Below the pieces are notes generated by a model. The model was given only the letters and a program-made list of their open reading frames with translations. It was not told the origin of the DNA and did not search any database. Positions 25,914 through 34,533 of a stretch of 64,000 bases of DNA are shown piece after piece; position 1 is the first letter of the stretch, and each line of letters begins with the position of its first letter. The position numbers and the translations under genes were made by a program. The DNA comes from Rhodanobacter sp. Root480 (GTDB lineage: Bacteria > Pseudomonadota > Gammaproteobacteria > Xanthomonadales > Rhodanobacteraceae). The stretch covers positions 392,322 through 456,321 of the forward strand of contig NZ_LMEX01000002.1 in NCBI RefSeq assembly GCF_001426645.1, read 5' to 3'.

Positions 25914-27239
25914 ATGTCCACGCCCACGAAACCCGATACCTACCTGCGCAGCCTGCGCCCCTGGGACGCCGCGCTGATCGTGGTCGGCGGCATCATCGGT
26001 GGCGGCATCTTCCTCAGCCCGGGGGTGGCCGCGCAGCGTACGGAGTCGGGGCTGGCGCTGCTGCTGGTGTGGGCCGGCGCGGGCGTGCTGACCCTGATCG
26101 GGGCGCTGTGCTACGCCGAGCTGGGTGCGCGCCGGCCGCATGCCGGCGGTACTTACGTTTACTTGCGCGAGGCATTCGGGCCGCTGGCCGGGTTTCTGTT
26201 CGGCTGGACCATGCTGTTGGTGATCTACTCCGGCTCCAGCGCGGCGGTGGCGACGATCTTCGCCAGCTACACCGCGTCGCTGTTCGGACTTTCGACGGCG
26301 TGGTCGCTGCCGTTGACGGTGGGCGCGCTGGTGTTCGTGACCGGGCTGAACCTGTTCGGCCTGCGGCTCGGCGCGCAGATCCAGAACCTGTTTTCCGTGC
26401 TGAAACTGCTGGCGGTGGCGGCGCTGGTGGTGGCGGGCCTGTTCCTCGCCGGGGCCGGCCAAAGCCAGGTGCTGGCGGTTGACCCGGCGCGCCACGGGGT
26501 CGGCTTCGTCAGTGCGGCGTTGCCGGTGCTGTTCGCCTACTCCGGCTTCACCTACCTCAACAACCTGGCTGGCGAGGTGCGCGATCCGCAACGCACGCTG
26601 CCGCGCGCACTGACCCTGGGCATGCTGCTGGTGATCGTGGCCTACGTGCTGGTCAACGTGGCCTACCTCGCGGTGCTCGGCCACGACGGGCTGGCCGCCA
26701 GCATGGCGCCGGCGGCCGACGTGATGCAGCGCGTGCTCGGCCCCACCGGGGCGAAAGTGATCGCGTTGGGCGTGGCGATTTCCACCCTGGGCTTCTGCAA
26801 CATCACCCTGGTGGCCGGCGCGCGCGTGTTGCAGGTAATGGGCGAAGACGGCCTGTTCTTCCGCGCGGTGGCGCGGCTGCATCCGCGTTACCGCACGCCG
26901 AACACGGCGCTGCTGCTGCTGTCCGGCTGGGCGGTCGTGCTGGCGCTGTCAGGCAGCTACGGCCAATTGCTGGATTACGCCACCTTCGGCGACTGGCTGG
27001 CCTGCGCCGCAGGCGTGGCCACGCTGTTCTGGTACCGCCAGCGCGATGGCGGCACCGCCAGCTTCCGCGTGCCCGGTTATCCGTGGTTGCCGCTGCTGTT
27101 CATCGGCATCGTGGCGTGGGTGGTGGTGATGACCATGCTGGACAACCCGCGCAATGCTGGCATCGGCGCGCTGATCATGCTGGCCGGCGTGCCGGTGTAC
27201 GTGGTCTGGCGCCGGCTGTTCAGCCGCGCGGCACCCTGA
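25914..27239 (+). CDS. APC-superfamily amino acid permease
   Basis: A 441-residue inner-membrane transporter with about 12 membrane segments. The first helix carries the substrate-binding glycine motif VGGIIGGGIFLSPG (about 22-35). FAYSGFTYLNNLAGEVRDPQRTLPRA (about 205-230) is the usual segment 6-loop signature. This is the LAT/APC type exchanging or importing amino acids. ATG 25914 is selected because it starts the soluble N-terminus KPDTYLRSLRPWDAALIV. It stands alone, divergent from fumarase. The substrate is not predictable. Confidence 0.88.
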   Translation: MSTPTKPDTYLRSLRPWDAALIVVGGIIGGGIFLSPGVAAQRTESGLALLLVWAGAGVLTLIGALCYAELGARRPHAGGTYVYLREAFGPLAGFLFGWTMLLVIYSGSSAAVATIFASYTASLFGLSTAWSLPLTVGALVFVTGLNLFGLRLGAQIQNLFSVLKLLAVAALVVAGLFLAGAGQSQVLAVDPARHGVGFVSAALPVLFAYSGFTYLNNLAGEVRDPQRTLPRALTLGMLLVIVAYVLVNVAYLAVLGHDGLAASMAPAADVMQRVLGPTGAKVIALGVAISTLGFCNITLVAGARVLQVMGEDGLFFRAVARLHPRYRTPNTALLLLSGWAVVLALSGSYGQLLDYATFGDWLACAAGVATLFWYRQRDGGTASFRVPGYPWLPLLFIGIVAWVVVMTMLDNPRNAGIGALIMLAGVPVYVVWRRLFSRAAP

Positions 27240-27290
27240 GCCCGGGGCGGCAATGTCACAATAGGGCGATACCCGCCAAGGAGATGATGG

Positions 27291-27827
27291 ATGCCGCCCG
27301 CGCAAGATCAGGCCATGCCGACCCCGGACAGCAACATCGTGCCCGAGAAGATCCGCGATGGTATCGAGGTGGTCATCAACGGCGAGCCCTTCCGTCATAC
27401 CGGCGATCCCGCGATGCCGCTGCTGTGGTACCTGCGCGACGTGCTGCGCCTGACCGGAACCAAGTACGGCGGTGATGCCCAGGCCGGCAACGGCGCCGAC
27501 CTGGTGCTGGTGGACGGCAGGCCGGTGCCGGCCATCGGGCAACCGATGAAGGCGCTGGCGGGCAAACGGGTCACCACGGTGGAGGGCCTGGCCGCCAACG
27601 ACGGCACCCTGCATCCGCTGCAGCAGGCTTTCATCGACGAGGACGCAATCGGCTGCGGCTACTGCACGCCAGGCTGGCTGATTTCGGGAGTGGCCTTGCT
27701 GACGCGCACCGCGCAACCCTCCGACGACGACATCGACCGGCTGCCCAACCTGTGCCGCTGCGGTTCGCAGACGCGCGTGCGTCGCGCCATCAAGCGGGCG
27801 GCCGCCGGTAAGGCGGGCCAGGCATGA
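27291..27827 (+). CDS. Iron-sulfur subunit of a molybdenum hydroxylase-like pair, lacking the plant-type cluster ligands
   Basis: A 178-residue protein with the two-domain layout of IorA/CoxS-type subunits. The C-terminal helical domain keeps all four ligands of the proximal cluster: C122 and C125 (GCGYCTPGW), C155 and C157 (LCRCG). The N-terminal ferredoxin-like domain keeps the frame LRLTGTKYG..., but where the family has C-x4-C-x2-C and a later Cys this protein has G, G, A/D and Q (residues 58-70: KYGGDAQAGNGAD), so no [2Fe-2S] cluster can form there. GGAG at 27280 precedes ATG 27291. It overlaps the large subunit by 4 bp. Confidence 0.85.
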   Translation: MPPAQDQAMPTPDSNIVPEKIRDGIEVVINGEPFRHTGDPAMPLLWYLRDVLRLTGTKYGGDAQAGNGADLVLVDGRPVPAIGQPMKALAGKRVTTVEGLAANDGTLHPLQQAFIDEDAIGCGYCTPGWLISGVALLTRTAQPSDDDIDRLPNLCRCGSQTRVRRAIKRAAAGKAGQA

Positions 27828-30070
27828 GTGGGCAGATCCAGCTTTCGCGGCGCCGCTTCCTGCAGGTGCTCACCGGCACCGCCGGGGCGTTGATCGTGGG
27901 CATCCGCACCGCCGGGGCGGTCGACCTGCCGCCGGCGTTGCTGGGCGGCACGTTCCAGTCGCTGGGCCCCTACGTGCAGATCGACAGCGACGGCAACGTG
28001 CTGATCGGCGCGCGCGACCCGGATACCGGCACCGGCGTGGCCACCTCCCTGCCACGCATCATCGCCGACGAACTCGACGCGGACTGGAACCGCGTCAGCG
28101 TGATTCCGCTGGGCCTGGGCGTGGAAAACGACCACGGCCAGCCGCGCTGGATCTACGGCCGCCAGCTCGGCGGCACCGGCGGCTCCATCCCCGCCGCCTG
28201 GCAGGAGCTTCGCCAGGTCGGCGCGCTGGCCCGCTGGCTGTTGCTGCAGGCGGCCGCGCGCCGGCTGGGCGTCCCGGCTGACCGCTTGCGCTGTGAATCG
28301 GGAACGGTGATCGCACCCGACGGGCGCCGCGTCACCTACGGCAGCCTGGTCGAGGTAGCCGGCAAGATCCCGCTGACCAAGAGCGTGCCCCCGGTGAAAA
28401 CGCCGGAGCGCTACACCCTGATCGGCGCGCCGGCCGGTGACGTGGATGCCCACGCCATCGTCACCGGCCAGGCCAGCTACGCCATCGATCACCACTATGG
28501 CGATGCGCTGGTGGCGGTGCTGGTGCATTGCCCCTGGCCCGACGGCACGCTGGCGCGCATCGACACGGCCGCAACGCTGGCGGTCAAGGGCGTGGTCAAG
28601 GTGCTGCAGTTGCAGCCGGAGAAGGATCAGCCGCTCGGCGAGACGGCGATCGCCCCGGCCGTGGCAGTGCTGGCGCAGGACACCTGGTCGGCCTTGCAGG
28701 GACGCGACAAGCTGGAGCTGGAATGGAAGCCCGGCGCCAGCGGCACGCAAAGCAGCTACGCGCTGGAACAACAGGCGCAGGCCCTGCTCGACGGCGACGA
28801 CGCGCCCACCACGCGCGTGCGCAACGACGGCGACGTGGATGCCGCCGGCAAGAAGGCCGCCCGCCGACTGGAAGCCACCTACGTGCAACCGTGGCTGGCC
28901 CACGCCACCGCCGAGCCGATGAACTGCCTGGTGCGGCTGGACAAGGACCGCGCCAGCCTGGTCGTGCCCACCCAGGCGCCGCAGCGTGCCTGGGCCGTGG
29001 TGCAGCGGCTGACCGGCCTGGCCCCCGACCACATCGACATCCGTGTGCCCCGCGTCGGCGGCGGTTACGGTCGCCGGCTCGATCACGACTACGTGGCCGA
29101 GGCGGTGATGCTGGCCAAGCTGGTCGACAAGCCGGTGCGGCTGTTGTGGACGCGTGCGCAGGATTTCGGCCACGACTTCTACCGCGCCGCCAGCGTGCAC
29201 CGCATCAGCGCCATCGTGGGCCGCAAGCGCGAACTCATCGGCTGGAACCAGCGCATGGCCAGCGCTTCGGCACTGGTGCAACGCGGCGTGCCGGACAACC
29301 GCCTGTGGACGTCCGAAACCCGCGCCGACCAGCTGCCCGCGGGCCTGGTGCCGAACTACCGCAGCGACTGGTACGGCCTGGAATCAGCCATGCCACGCGG
29401 CCCGATGCGCGGCATGCCGCACCTCAGCAACGCATTCGCGGTGGAAAGCTTCATCGACGAAATCGCGCACATGATGCGCGAAGACCCGCTGAAAACCCGC
29501 CTGCGCCTGCTCGGCGAACCGCGCACGCTGGCGCTGGCCGGCGGCGGCACGCTCGACCTCGGCCGTCTGGCCAACGTGTTGAAACTGGTCGCCGATCGCA
29601 TCGAATGGAAAAACTGGTTGCGCAGCGTCAACGGCCTGGGCATCGCCTGCTGGCATGTCGACGGCGCCTACGTGGCGCACGCGATCGAAGCGTCGATGCA
29701 GGGCGAAAAACTCACCATCGAACGTGCCGTGTGCGCGGTCGACGTGGGCCGGGTGATCAACCCGCTGGGCCTGCAAGGCCAGGTGGCCGGCGCCACCCTG
29801 GATGCACTGTCCACCGCGCTGAACCTGGCGGTGACCTACAAGGATGGCCAGATCCAGCAACACGACTACAAGAGCTACCCGCTGGCCAGCATGGCGCAGC
29901 TACCCAACGACGTGGAAGTGATCACCGTGCCCGGTGACCGCTCGCCCGCCGGCGCCAGCTTCCTGGCCATGCCCACCGCCGCCCCCGCCCTGGCCAACGC
30001 GGTGTTCCGCGCCAGCGCCGTGCGCGTGCGCCGGCTGCCGCTGATGAAGGAATTGCTGCGGCTCCTGTAG
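27824..30070 (+). CDS. Molybdopterin-binding subunit of an IorB-like hydroxylase, catalytic Glu missing
   Basis: A 748-residue protein of the isoquinoline 1-oxidoreductase beta/aldehyde oxidase group. A twin-arginine signal, SRRRFLQVLTGTAGALIVG (8-26), predicts folded export. Motifs present include GGGYGRRLDHDYVAEAV, AMPRGPMRGMPHLSNAFAVESFIDEIA and CAVDVGRVINPLGLQGQVAGA. Near the C-terminus, where the family has GVGEPG...APALANA with the catalytic Glu, this protein reads PAGASFLAMPTAAPALANA, with F713 in the Glu position. Hydroxylase chemistry of the normal kind is therefore doubtful. No cytochrome or XdhC-type maturation gene is adjacent. Confidence 0.85.
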   Translation: MSGQIQLSRRRFLQVLTGTAGALIVGIRTAGAVDLPPALLGGTFQSLGPYVQIDSDGNVLIGARDPDTGTGVATSLPRIIADELDADWNRVSVIPLGLGVENDHGQPRWIYGRQLGGTGGSIPAAWQELRQVGALARWLLLQAAARRLGVPADRLRCESGTVIAPDGRRVTYGSLVEVAGKIPLTKSVPPVKTPERYTLIGAPAGDVDAHAIVTGQASYAIDHHYGDALVAVLVHCPWPDGTLARIDTAATLAVKGVVKVLQLQPEKDQPLGETAIAPAVAVLAQDTWSALQGRDKLELEWKPGASGTQSSYALEQQAQALLDGDDAPTTRVRNDGDVDAAGKKAARRLEATYVQPWLAHATAEPMNCLVRLDKDRASLVVPTQAPQRAWAVVQRLTGLAPDHIDIRVPRVGGGYGRRLDHDYVAEAVMLAKLVDKPVRLLWTRAQDFGHDFYRAASVHRISAIVGRKRELIGWNQRMASASALVQRGVPDNRLWTSETRADQLPAGLVPNYRSDWYGLESAMPRGPMRGMPHLSNAFAVESFIDEIAHMMREDPLKTRLRLLGEPRTLALAGGGTLDLGRLANVLKLVADRIEWKNWLRSVNGLGIACWHVDGAYVAHAIEASMQGEKLTIERAVCAVDVGRVINPLGLQGQVAGATLDALSTALNLAVTYKDGQIQQHDYKSYPLASMAQLPNDVEVITVPGDRSPAGASFLAMPTAAPALANAVFRASAVRVRRLPLMKELLRLL

Positions 30071-30085
30071 CGGCGGACTGCACCC

Positions 30086-30164
30086 TGTAGGAGCGGCTTC
30101 AGCCGCGACGCTCTTTGCCTTGCGGATTCGAAGCAGGAGCGTCGCGGCTGAAGCCGCTCCTACA
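30086..30164. repeat. REP-type inverted pair, GGCTTCAGCC variant
   Basis: TGTAGGAGCGGCTTCAGCCG... starts at 30086 and its reverse complement ends at 30164. The stem is the compensated variant GCGGC/GCCGC of the GCGAC/GTCGC copies elsewhere. It fills the spacer between the convergent hydroxylase and ppk1 genes and could stop transcription from either side. Confidence 0.9.
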
Positions 30165-30180
30165 GTGGTTGGCGGCGAGC

Positions 30181-32328
30181 TCAGCTGCCGCACAACCTCT
30201 CCAGCATCTCCACCTGCGCGTGCCGGCCCGGCGTCGCGTCGGGCGCGGCGAGGCGCAGATACTCACCATCGGGTTGCAGCAGGGAGGCACCGGTGTCGTC
30301 AGCGAGATAGCGCTGCAATGCACTGAACACGCGCAGCTGCAGCTTCTTGCCTTCGATCGGGAACGCGGCTTCCACGCGGCGATCGAGATTGCGTTCCATC
30401 AGGTCGGCACTGGCCAGGTACACCCGCGGCTCGCCATCGTTGGCAAACCAGTAGATGCGGCTGTGTTCGAGGAAGCGGCCGATGATCGAGCGCACGCGGA
30501 TGTTTTCGGAAACGCCCTCGATACCGGGGCGCAGGGCGCAGATGCCGCGCACGATCAGGTCGATCTGCACGCCGGCGATGCTGGCCTTGTACAGCGCGCG
30601 GATCACGTTGGGTTCGGTCAGCGCATTGATCTTGAGAATGATCTGCGCCGGCTTGCCGGCCGCGGCATGCGCGGCCTCCTGCGCGATCAGCTCCAGCAGG
30701 CTGTTCTTCAGCGTGAACGGTGCATGCAGCAGCTTCTTCATGTGCAGCACCTTGCCCATGCCGGTGAGCTGGCTGAACAACTTGTGCACGTCCTCGCACA
30801 GCGCCTGGTCGGAAGTGAGCAGGCTGTAATCGGTGTACAGCCGCGCGTTGCCGGTGTGGTAGTTGCCCGTGCCCATGTGCGCATAGCGCACCAGCCCGCG
30901 ACCCTCGCGGCGCTGGATCAGCATCAGCTTGGCGTGCGTCTTGATGCCCACCACGCCGTAGATCACCATCGCGCCGGCCTGCTGCAGGCGCGAGGCGAGG
31001 CTGAGGTTGGACTCCTCGTCGAAACGCGCGCGCAGCTCGACCACCGCGGTCACTTCCTTGCCGGCGCGTGCCGCATCGACCAGCGCATCGGCGATCTCGG
31101 AGTTCGCGTTGGTGCGGTACAGCGTCTGCTTGATCGTCAGTACCTGCGGGTCCTTGGCCGCCTGGCGCAGCAGGTCGACCACCGGCGTGAACGACTCGTA
31201 CGGATGCAGCAGCAACACGTCCTGCCTGCCGACCACCTGGAACAGGTCTTCGGCATGCCGAAGCGCCTTGGGCAGGCTCGGCGTGAACGGCGGGTACTGC
31301 AATTGCGGATAGCGGACGTCGGTGGCGATGCGGAACAGCCGCGCCAGGTTCACCGGGCCGTTCACTTCGTACAACTCCGATTCGGTCAGGCCGAACTGCC
31401 TGAGCAGGTAGCCGATCAGATCCTTCGGGCAATTGTCGGCCACCTCCAGCCGCACCGCGTCGCCGAAACGGCGCGAGTACAGCTCGCCGCGCAACGCCAG
31501 CGCCAGGTCCTCGACGTCTTCCGGATCCAGCGTGAGATCCGCGTTGCGGGTCAGCCGGAACTGGTAGCAACCGAGCACGTCCATGCCCGGAAACAGTTCC
31601 GCCACGTGGGCGTGGATCATCGACGACAGCAAGACGTGGTTGTCGCCGCCATCGCTGATTTCCGGCGGCATCGGGATCAGCCGCGGCAGCACGCGCGGCG
31701 CCGGCACGATGGCCAGGCCGGAGTCGCGCCCGAACGCATCGACGCCGTCCAACTGCACGATGAAGTTGAGGCTCTTGTTGACCAGCAGCGGAAACGGATG
31801 GGTGGGGTCCAGCCCGATCGGCGTCACCAGCGGCGCCACCTCGTCGCGGAAATAGCGACGCACCCACAGCTTCTGCTTGTGCGTCCACTGCGTGCGGCGA
31901 ACGATGCGGATGCCGTGCGCCGCCAGCTCCGGCAGGATGCGCTCGTTGAGGATCGCGTACTGCCGCTCGATCTGCCGATGCGCGATCTCGCTGATCATCG
32001 CCAGCGCGCGCTTGGGCCGGATGCCGTCCGGGCCGATCATCTCGTGATCCAGCGCCACCTGCCCTTTCAGGCCAGCCACCCGGATCTCGAAAAACTCGTC
32101 CATGTTGCGCGAGAAGATCAGCAGGAACTTCAGCCGCTCCAGCAACGGCGTGCGCTCGTCCAACGCCTGATCCAGCACGCGGATGTTGAACTGCAGTTGC
32201 GACAGCTCGCGATGGATGTACAGGCGGTTGTCACCCAGGTCCACCGCGGGCAGCACCGCGCCCGCATCGTTGGCCGCCGGCGCCGTGGCGTCAGGCGGTG
32301 ATGTGTCGCGAATCAGGCGGCTGTTCAT
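30181..32328 (-). CDS. ppk1: Polyphosphate kinase 1
   Basis: A 715-residue enzyme that polymerizes the gamma-phosphate of ATP into polyphosphate at the inner membrane. It has the N-terminal LYIHRELSQLQFNIRVLDQALDE, the head domain, and the catalytic region KTHAKLMLIQRREGRGLVRYAHMGTGNYHTGNARLYTDYSLLT with the phospho-accepting His region. The C-terminal ARVYLASADLMERNLDRRVE is standard. ATG 32328 (MNSRLIRD) has GGAG about 8 bp upstream. The length matches the family. Two proline-rich membrane protein genes lie upstream on the same strand. No phoB or ppx gene is adjacent. Confidence 0.95.
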   Translation of the reverse strand: MNSRLIRDTSPPDATAPAANDAGAVLPAVDLGDNRLYIHRELSQLQFNIRVLDQALDERTPLLERLKFLLIFSRNMDEFFEIRVAGLKGQVALDHEMIGPDGIRPKRALAMISEIAHRQIERQYAILNERILPELAAHGIRIVRRTQWTHKQKLWVRRYFRDEVAPLVTPIGLDPTHPFPLLVNKSLNFIVQLDGVDAFGRDSGLAIVPAPRVLPRLIPMPPEISDGGDNHVLLSSMIHAHVAELFPGMDVLGCYQFRLTRNADLTLDPEDVEDLALALRGELYSRRFGDAVRLEVADNCPKDLIGYLLRQFGLTESELYEVNGPVNLARLFRIATDVRYPQLQYPPFTPSLPKALRHAEDLFQVVGRQDVLLLHPYESFTPVVDLLRQAAKDPQVLTIKQTLYRTNANSEIADALVDAARAGKEVTAVVELRARFDEESNLSLASRLQQAGAMVIYGVVGIKTHAKLMLIQRREGRGLVRYAHMGTGNYHTGNARLYTDYSLLTSDQALCEDVHKLFSQLTGMGKVLHMKKLLHAPFTLKNSLLELIAQEAAHAAAGKPAQIILKINALTEPNVIRALYKASIAGVQIDLIVRGICALRPGIEGVSENIRVRSIIGRFLEHSRIYWFANDGEPRVYLASADLMERNLDRRVEAAFPIEGKKLQLRVFSALQRYLADDTGASLLQPDGEYLRLAAPDATPGRHAQVEMLERLCGS

Positions 32329-32447
32329 CACCGGCTCCGGCAAGAGGGATAAGGGTGGCGCGCATGCGCGCCGGACGCCCAGTTTGCGAAGTTTTCTTGA
32401 CCGGAAGATGACAGTCGCGATGTTCGCCGCAGCAGGCCTTTTGATGC

Positions 32448-34493
32448 CTATTGCCGGATGAACTGGTCGCTGGCCGGCACCCACGAACTGGAGGAGCGCG
32501 CCGGCGCGGCGGGTTTGACCGCAGGCGCGAAGGCGCTTTCGCAGCCGGGCGGCAACGGGCCGCCGGCGACGCGGGCGGCGGCGCATTCGGCATCGTTGGT
32601 GAACACGATGGCCCGCTTGGGCGCGCTGGCCGCGGGCGCCGGCACGGTGGGCACGCCCGCCGCGGTCGAGGGCAGGTTGAGCCGGCGATACACCTCCTGA
32701 CCCAGCGGCTTGGCCGGCGGGTCAGGGTTGCCGCAACCGAGCAGCGCGATCGGCAGCAGCGGCGAGGCGGAGCATTCGACGCGGATGCCTTGCGGAAGGT
32801 TGAAGGTGTGCTTGATGGTGGTTTTTTCCACCGCGCGACGCAGGGCGGTGTCGATCGAGCTTTCGTTCTTCGGCGCCCAGTATTTGTCGAATGATGTCGC
32901 CTTGTAGGTGATGCTGGAAGAACGGTGGCTCATCACGTCGGTGTCGCCGCGGGGTTTCAGCTGCACGTAATCGCCCAGCTCACCCTGCTTCTCGCCCTGC
33001 GCCGCACCGGCCTGCTCGGCGCCCTGCTCGCCGACGCCGCGGCTCTTGCCGGTGGCCGCTTTCGTGCTGCCCTGCGCCTGCGTGGGAGCGGGCTGGCCGG
33101 TGTCACTGGCGGCCGCCTTGGCGACGCCCGCGGGCTCGCCCGGCGTGGCGGTGTCGCTGCCTTGCGCGATGGCGTCGGGCGCGGTGCTGACGTCGCGACC
33201 GGCATCGGCCTTGCTGGTCGCGGCGGTGCTGGTTTCCGCGCTGGCCGTGGGCTCGCTGGTATCGGCAGCGCTGGTGTCAGCGGCACTGTTGTCCTTTGTC
33301 GCGGGCGCCGCCTCGGCACCGGCATCAGCGACGGCAGCGGGCTTGGCCTCGGCAGCCGGCTCCGGCGCGGGTTGCTCGCTGAGTTGCGGGCGCGCCAGTA
33401 CGGGGCGCTCGATCGCCGCCATGGCCTTGCGCGTGTCCTGCACCTTCACCGCCGACGCTTCCGGCGGCGCCACGGCCGGACGCGCCAATGCCGTCTGCGG
33501 CACCGCGTCCAGTTGCGCCTCGGCCACCTCGACGGCGGGTGTCTCGATCCGCGGCGCTTCGCGCTGCACCACCGGTGTGGGCACGGTGAAGGTCGCCTGC
33601 AGGTTGACCTGCGGCGACGGTTGCGCGGGCAAGGGCACGGCCTGCATGTCGGGCACCGGCGGCGCGGCCGTCACGGTAGCGCGGATCGGCTGCACGCTGG
33701 GTGGCTCGGCGCTGCGCGGCACTTTCATGTCCAGCGCGATGCTGGGCGCGCTCACCGGAGGCGGCGCTTGCGCTGGCAACGGCGGCAGCGCCAGCGAGGC
33801 CGGCGGCGGCATCGGCTGGGTGCCTTCGAGCTGCGGCGGGCGCACCGCCTCGGGCTGGAACTTTGGCGGCACCGGCGGCTGCATCGACACCACTGGCGGC
33901 GTCACGCTGGGCGGCTCGGCGGCCAGCGGTATCGGTTGCAACTCGGGCGTGGGTGCGGGTGTGGGCAGGCTGATCGGTGGCAGGGGTGCGGCCGGTTTGT
34001 CCGGTGTCGGCGCGCGAACCGGCGCGGGCGGGCTGACCACCGCGGGCTCGGGCACGACCTTCGCGTCGCTGACGCGCGCCAACGACGGCGCCGCCGTGCT
34101 GGCGCTGGTGTGGCGCACGGACGGACGCGTCGCCGCCGGTCGCACGCGGGCCTGGTGCCGGGGGCCGATCTCCTTGGGCGGCGTGCCGCGCACGGGCGGC
34201 GGCGGTGGCGGCTCGGGCGCATCGATCAGCCGCACCCGCAGTGCCTTTTCCTGCGATTCCGGCGGCAGTTTCACCTGGTAAGCCGGACCCAGCACGAACA
34301 CCAGCAGAAACACCACGTGCACCAGCATCGTGCCGACGATGCCAACGATGCGGCGACCCGTTTCGCGCGGCTCGACGCGGGTGCGCTGGCGGTAGGCAAC
34401 GGCGCGGCGGGCCGCCAGCGGCGAATCCATCAGCACACGTGCCGGACGATCAGCTGGGGGGCCGGCAGGTTGGTCCGAAGGCGGCAAGGGCAT
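32448..34493 (-). CDS. Large Pro/Ala-rich single-pass membrane protein, TonB-like layout
   Basis: A 681-residue protein of unknown function. A basic N-terminus (to 48) precedes one membrane helix at about 49-71 (VGIVGTMLVHVVFLLVFVLG). A ~450-residue periplasmic Pro/Ala/Val-rich linker with PPPP runs follows, then a C-terminal domain of ~150 residues (about 525-681) starting SSSITYKATSFDKYW, with four cysteines in pairs (VECSASPLLPIALLGCG; ECAAARVAGGPLPPGC). The layout recalls TonB/TolA, but no TonB C-terminal fold is recognized. The upstream gene encodes a shorter paralog with the same end domain. ATG 34493 is the likely start; 34430 is an alternative. Confidence 0.75.
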   Translation of the reverse strand: MPLPPSDQPAGPPADRPARVLMDSPLAARRAVAYRQRTRVEPRETGRRIVGIVGTMLVHVVFLLVFVLGPAYQVKLPPESQEKALRVRLIDAPEPPPPPPVRGTPPKEIGPRHQARVRPAATRPSVRHTSASTAAPSLARVSDAKVVPEPAVVSPPAPVRAPTPDKPAAPLPPISLPTPAPTPELQPIPLAAEPPSVTPPVVSMQPPVPPKFQPEAVRPPQLEGTQPMPPPASLALPPLPAQAPPPVSAPSIALDMKVPRSAEPPSVQPIRATVTAAPPVPDMQAVPLPAQPSPQVNLQATFTVPTPVVQREAPRIETPAVEVAEAQLDAVPQTALARPAVAPPEASAVKVQDTRKAMAAIERPVLARPQLSEQPAPEPAAEAKPAAVADAGAEAAPATKDNSAADTSAADTSEPTASAETSTAATSKADAGRDVSTAPDAIAQGSDTATPGEPAGVAKAAASDTGQPAPTQAQGSTKAATGKSRGVGEQGAEQAGAAQGEKQGELGDYVQLKPRGDTDVMSHRSSSITYKATSFDKYWAPKNESSIDTALRRAVEKTTIKHTFNLPQGIRVECSASPLLPIALLGCGNPDPPAKPLGQEVYRRLNLPSTAAGVPTVPAPAASAPKRAIVFTNDAECAAARVAGGPLPPGCESAFAPAVKPAAPARSSSSWVPASDQFIRQ

Positions 34494-34533
34494 GGGCGCA
34501 AGTGTAGCCGGGCGCGCCGCGCCGGTGCGGCGA

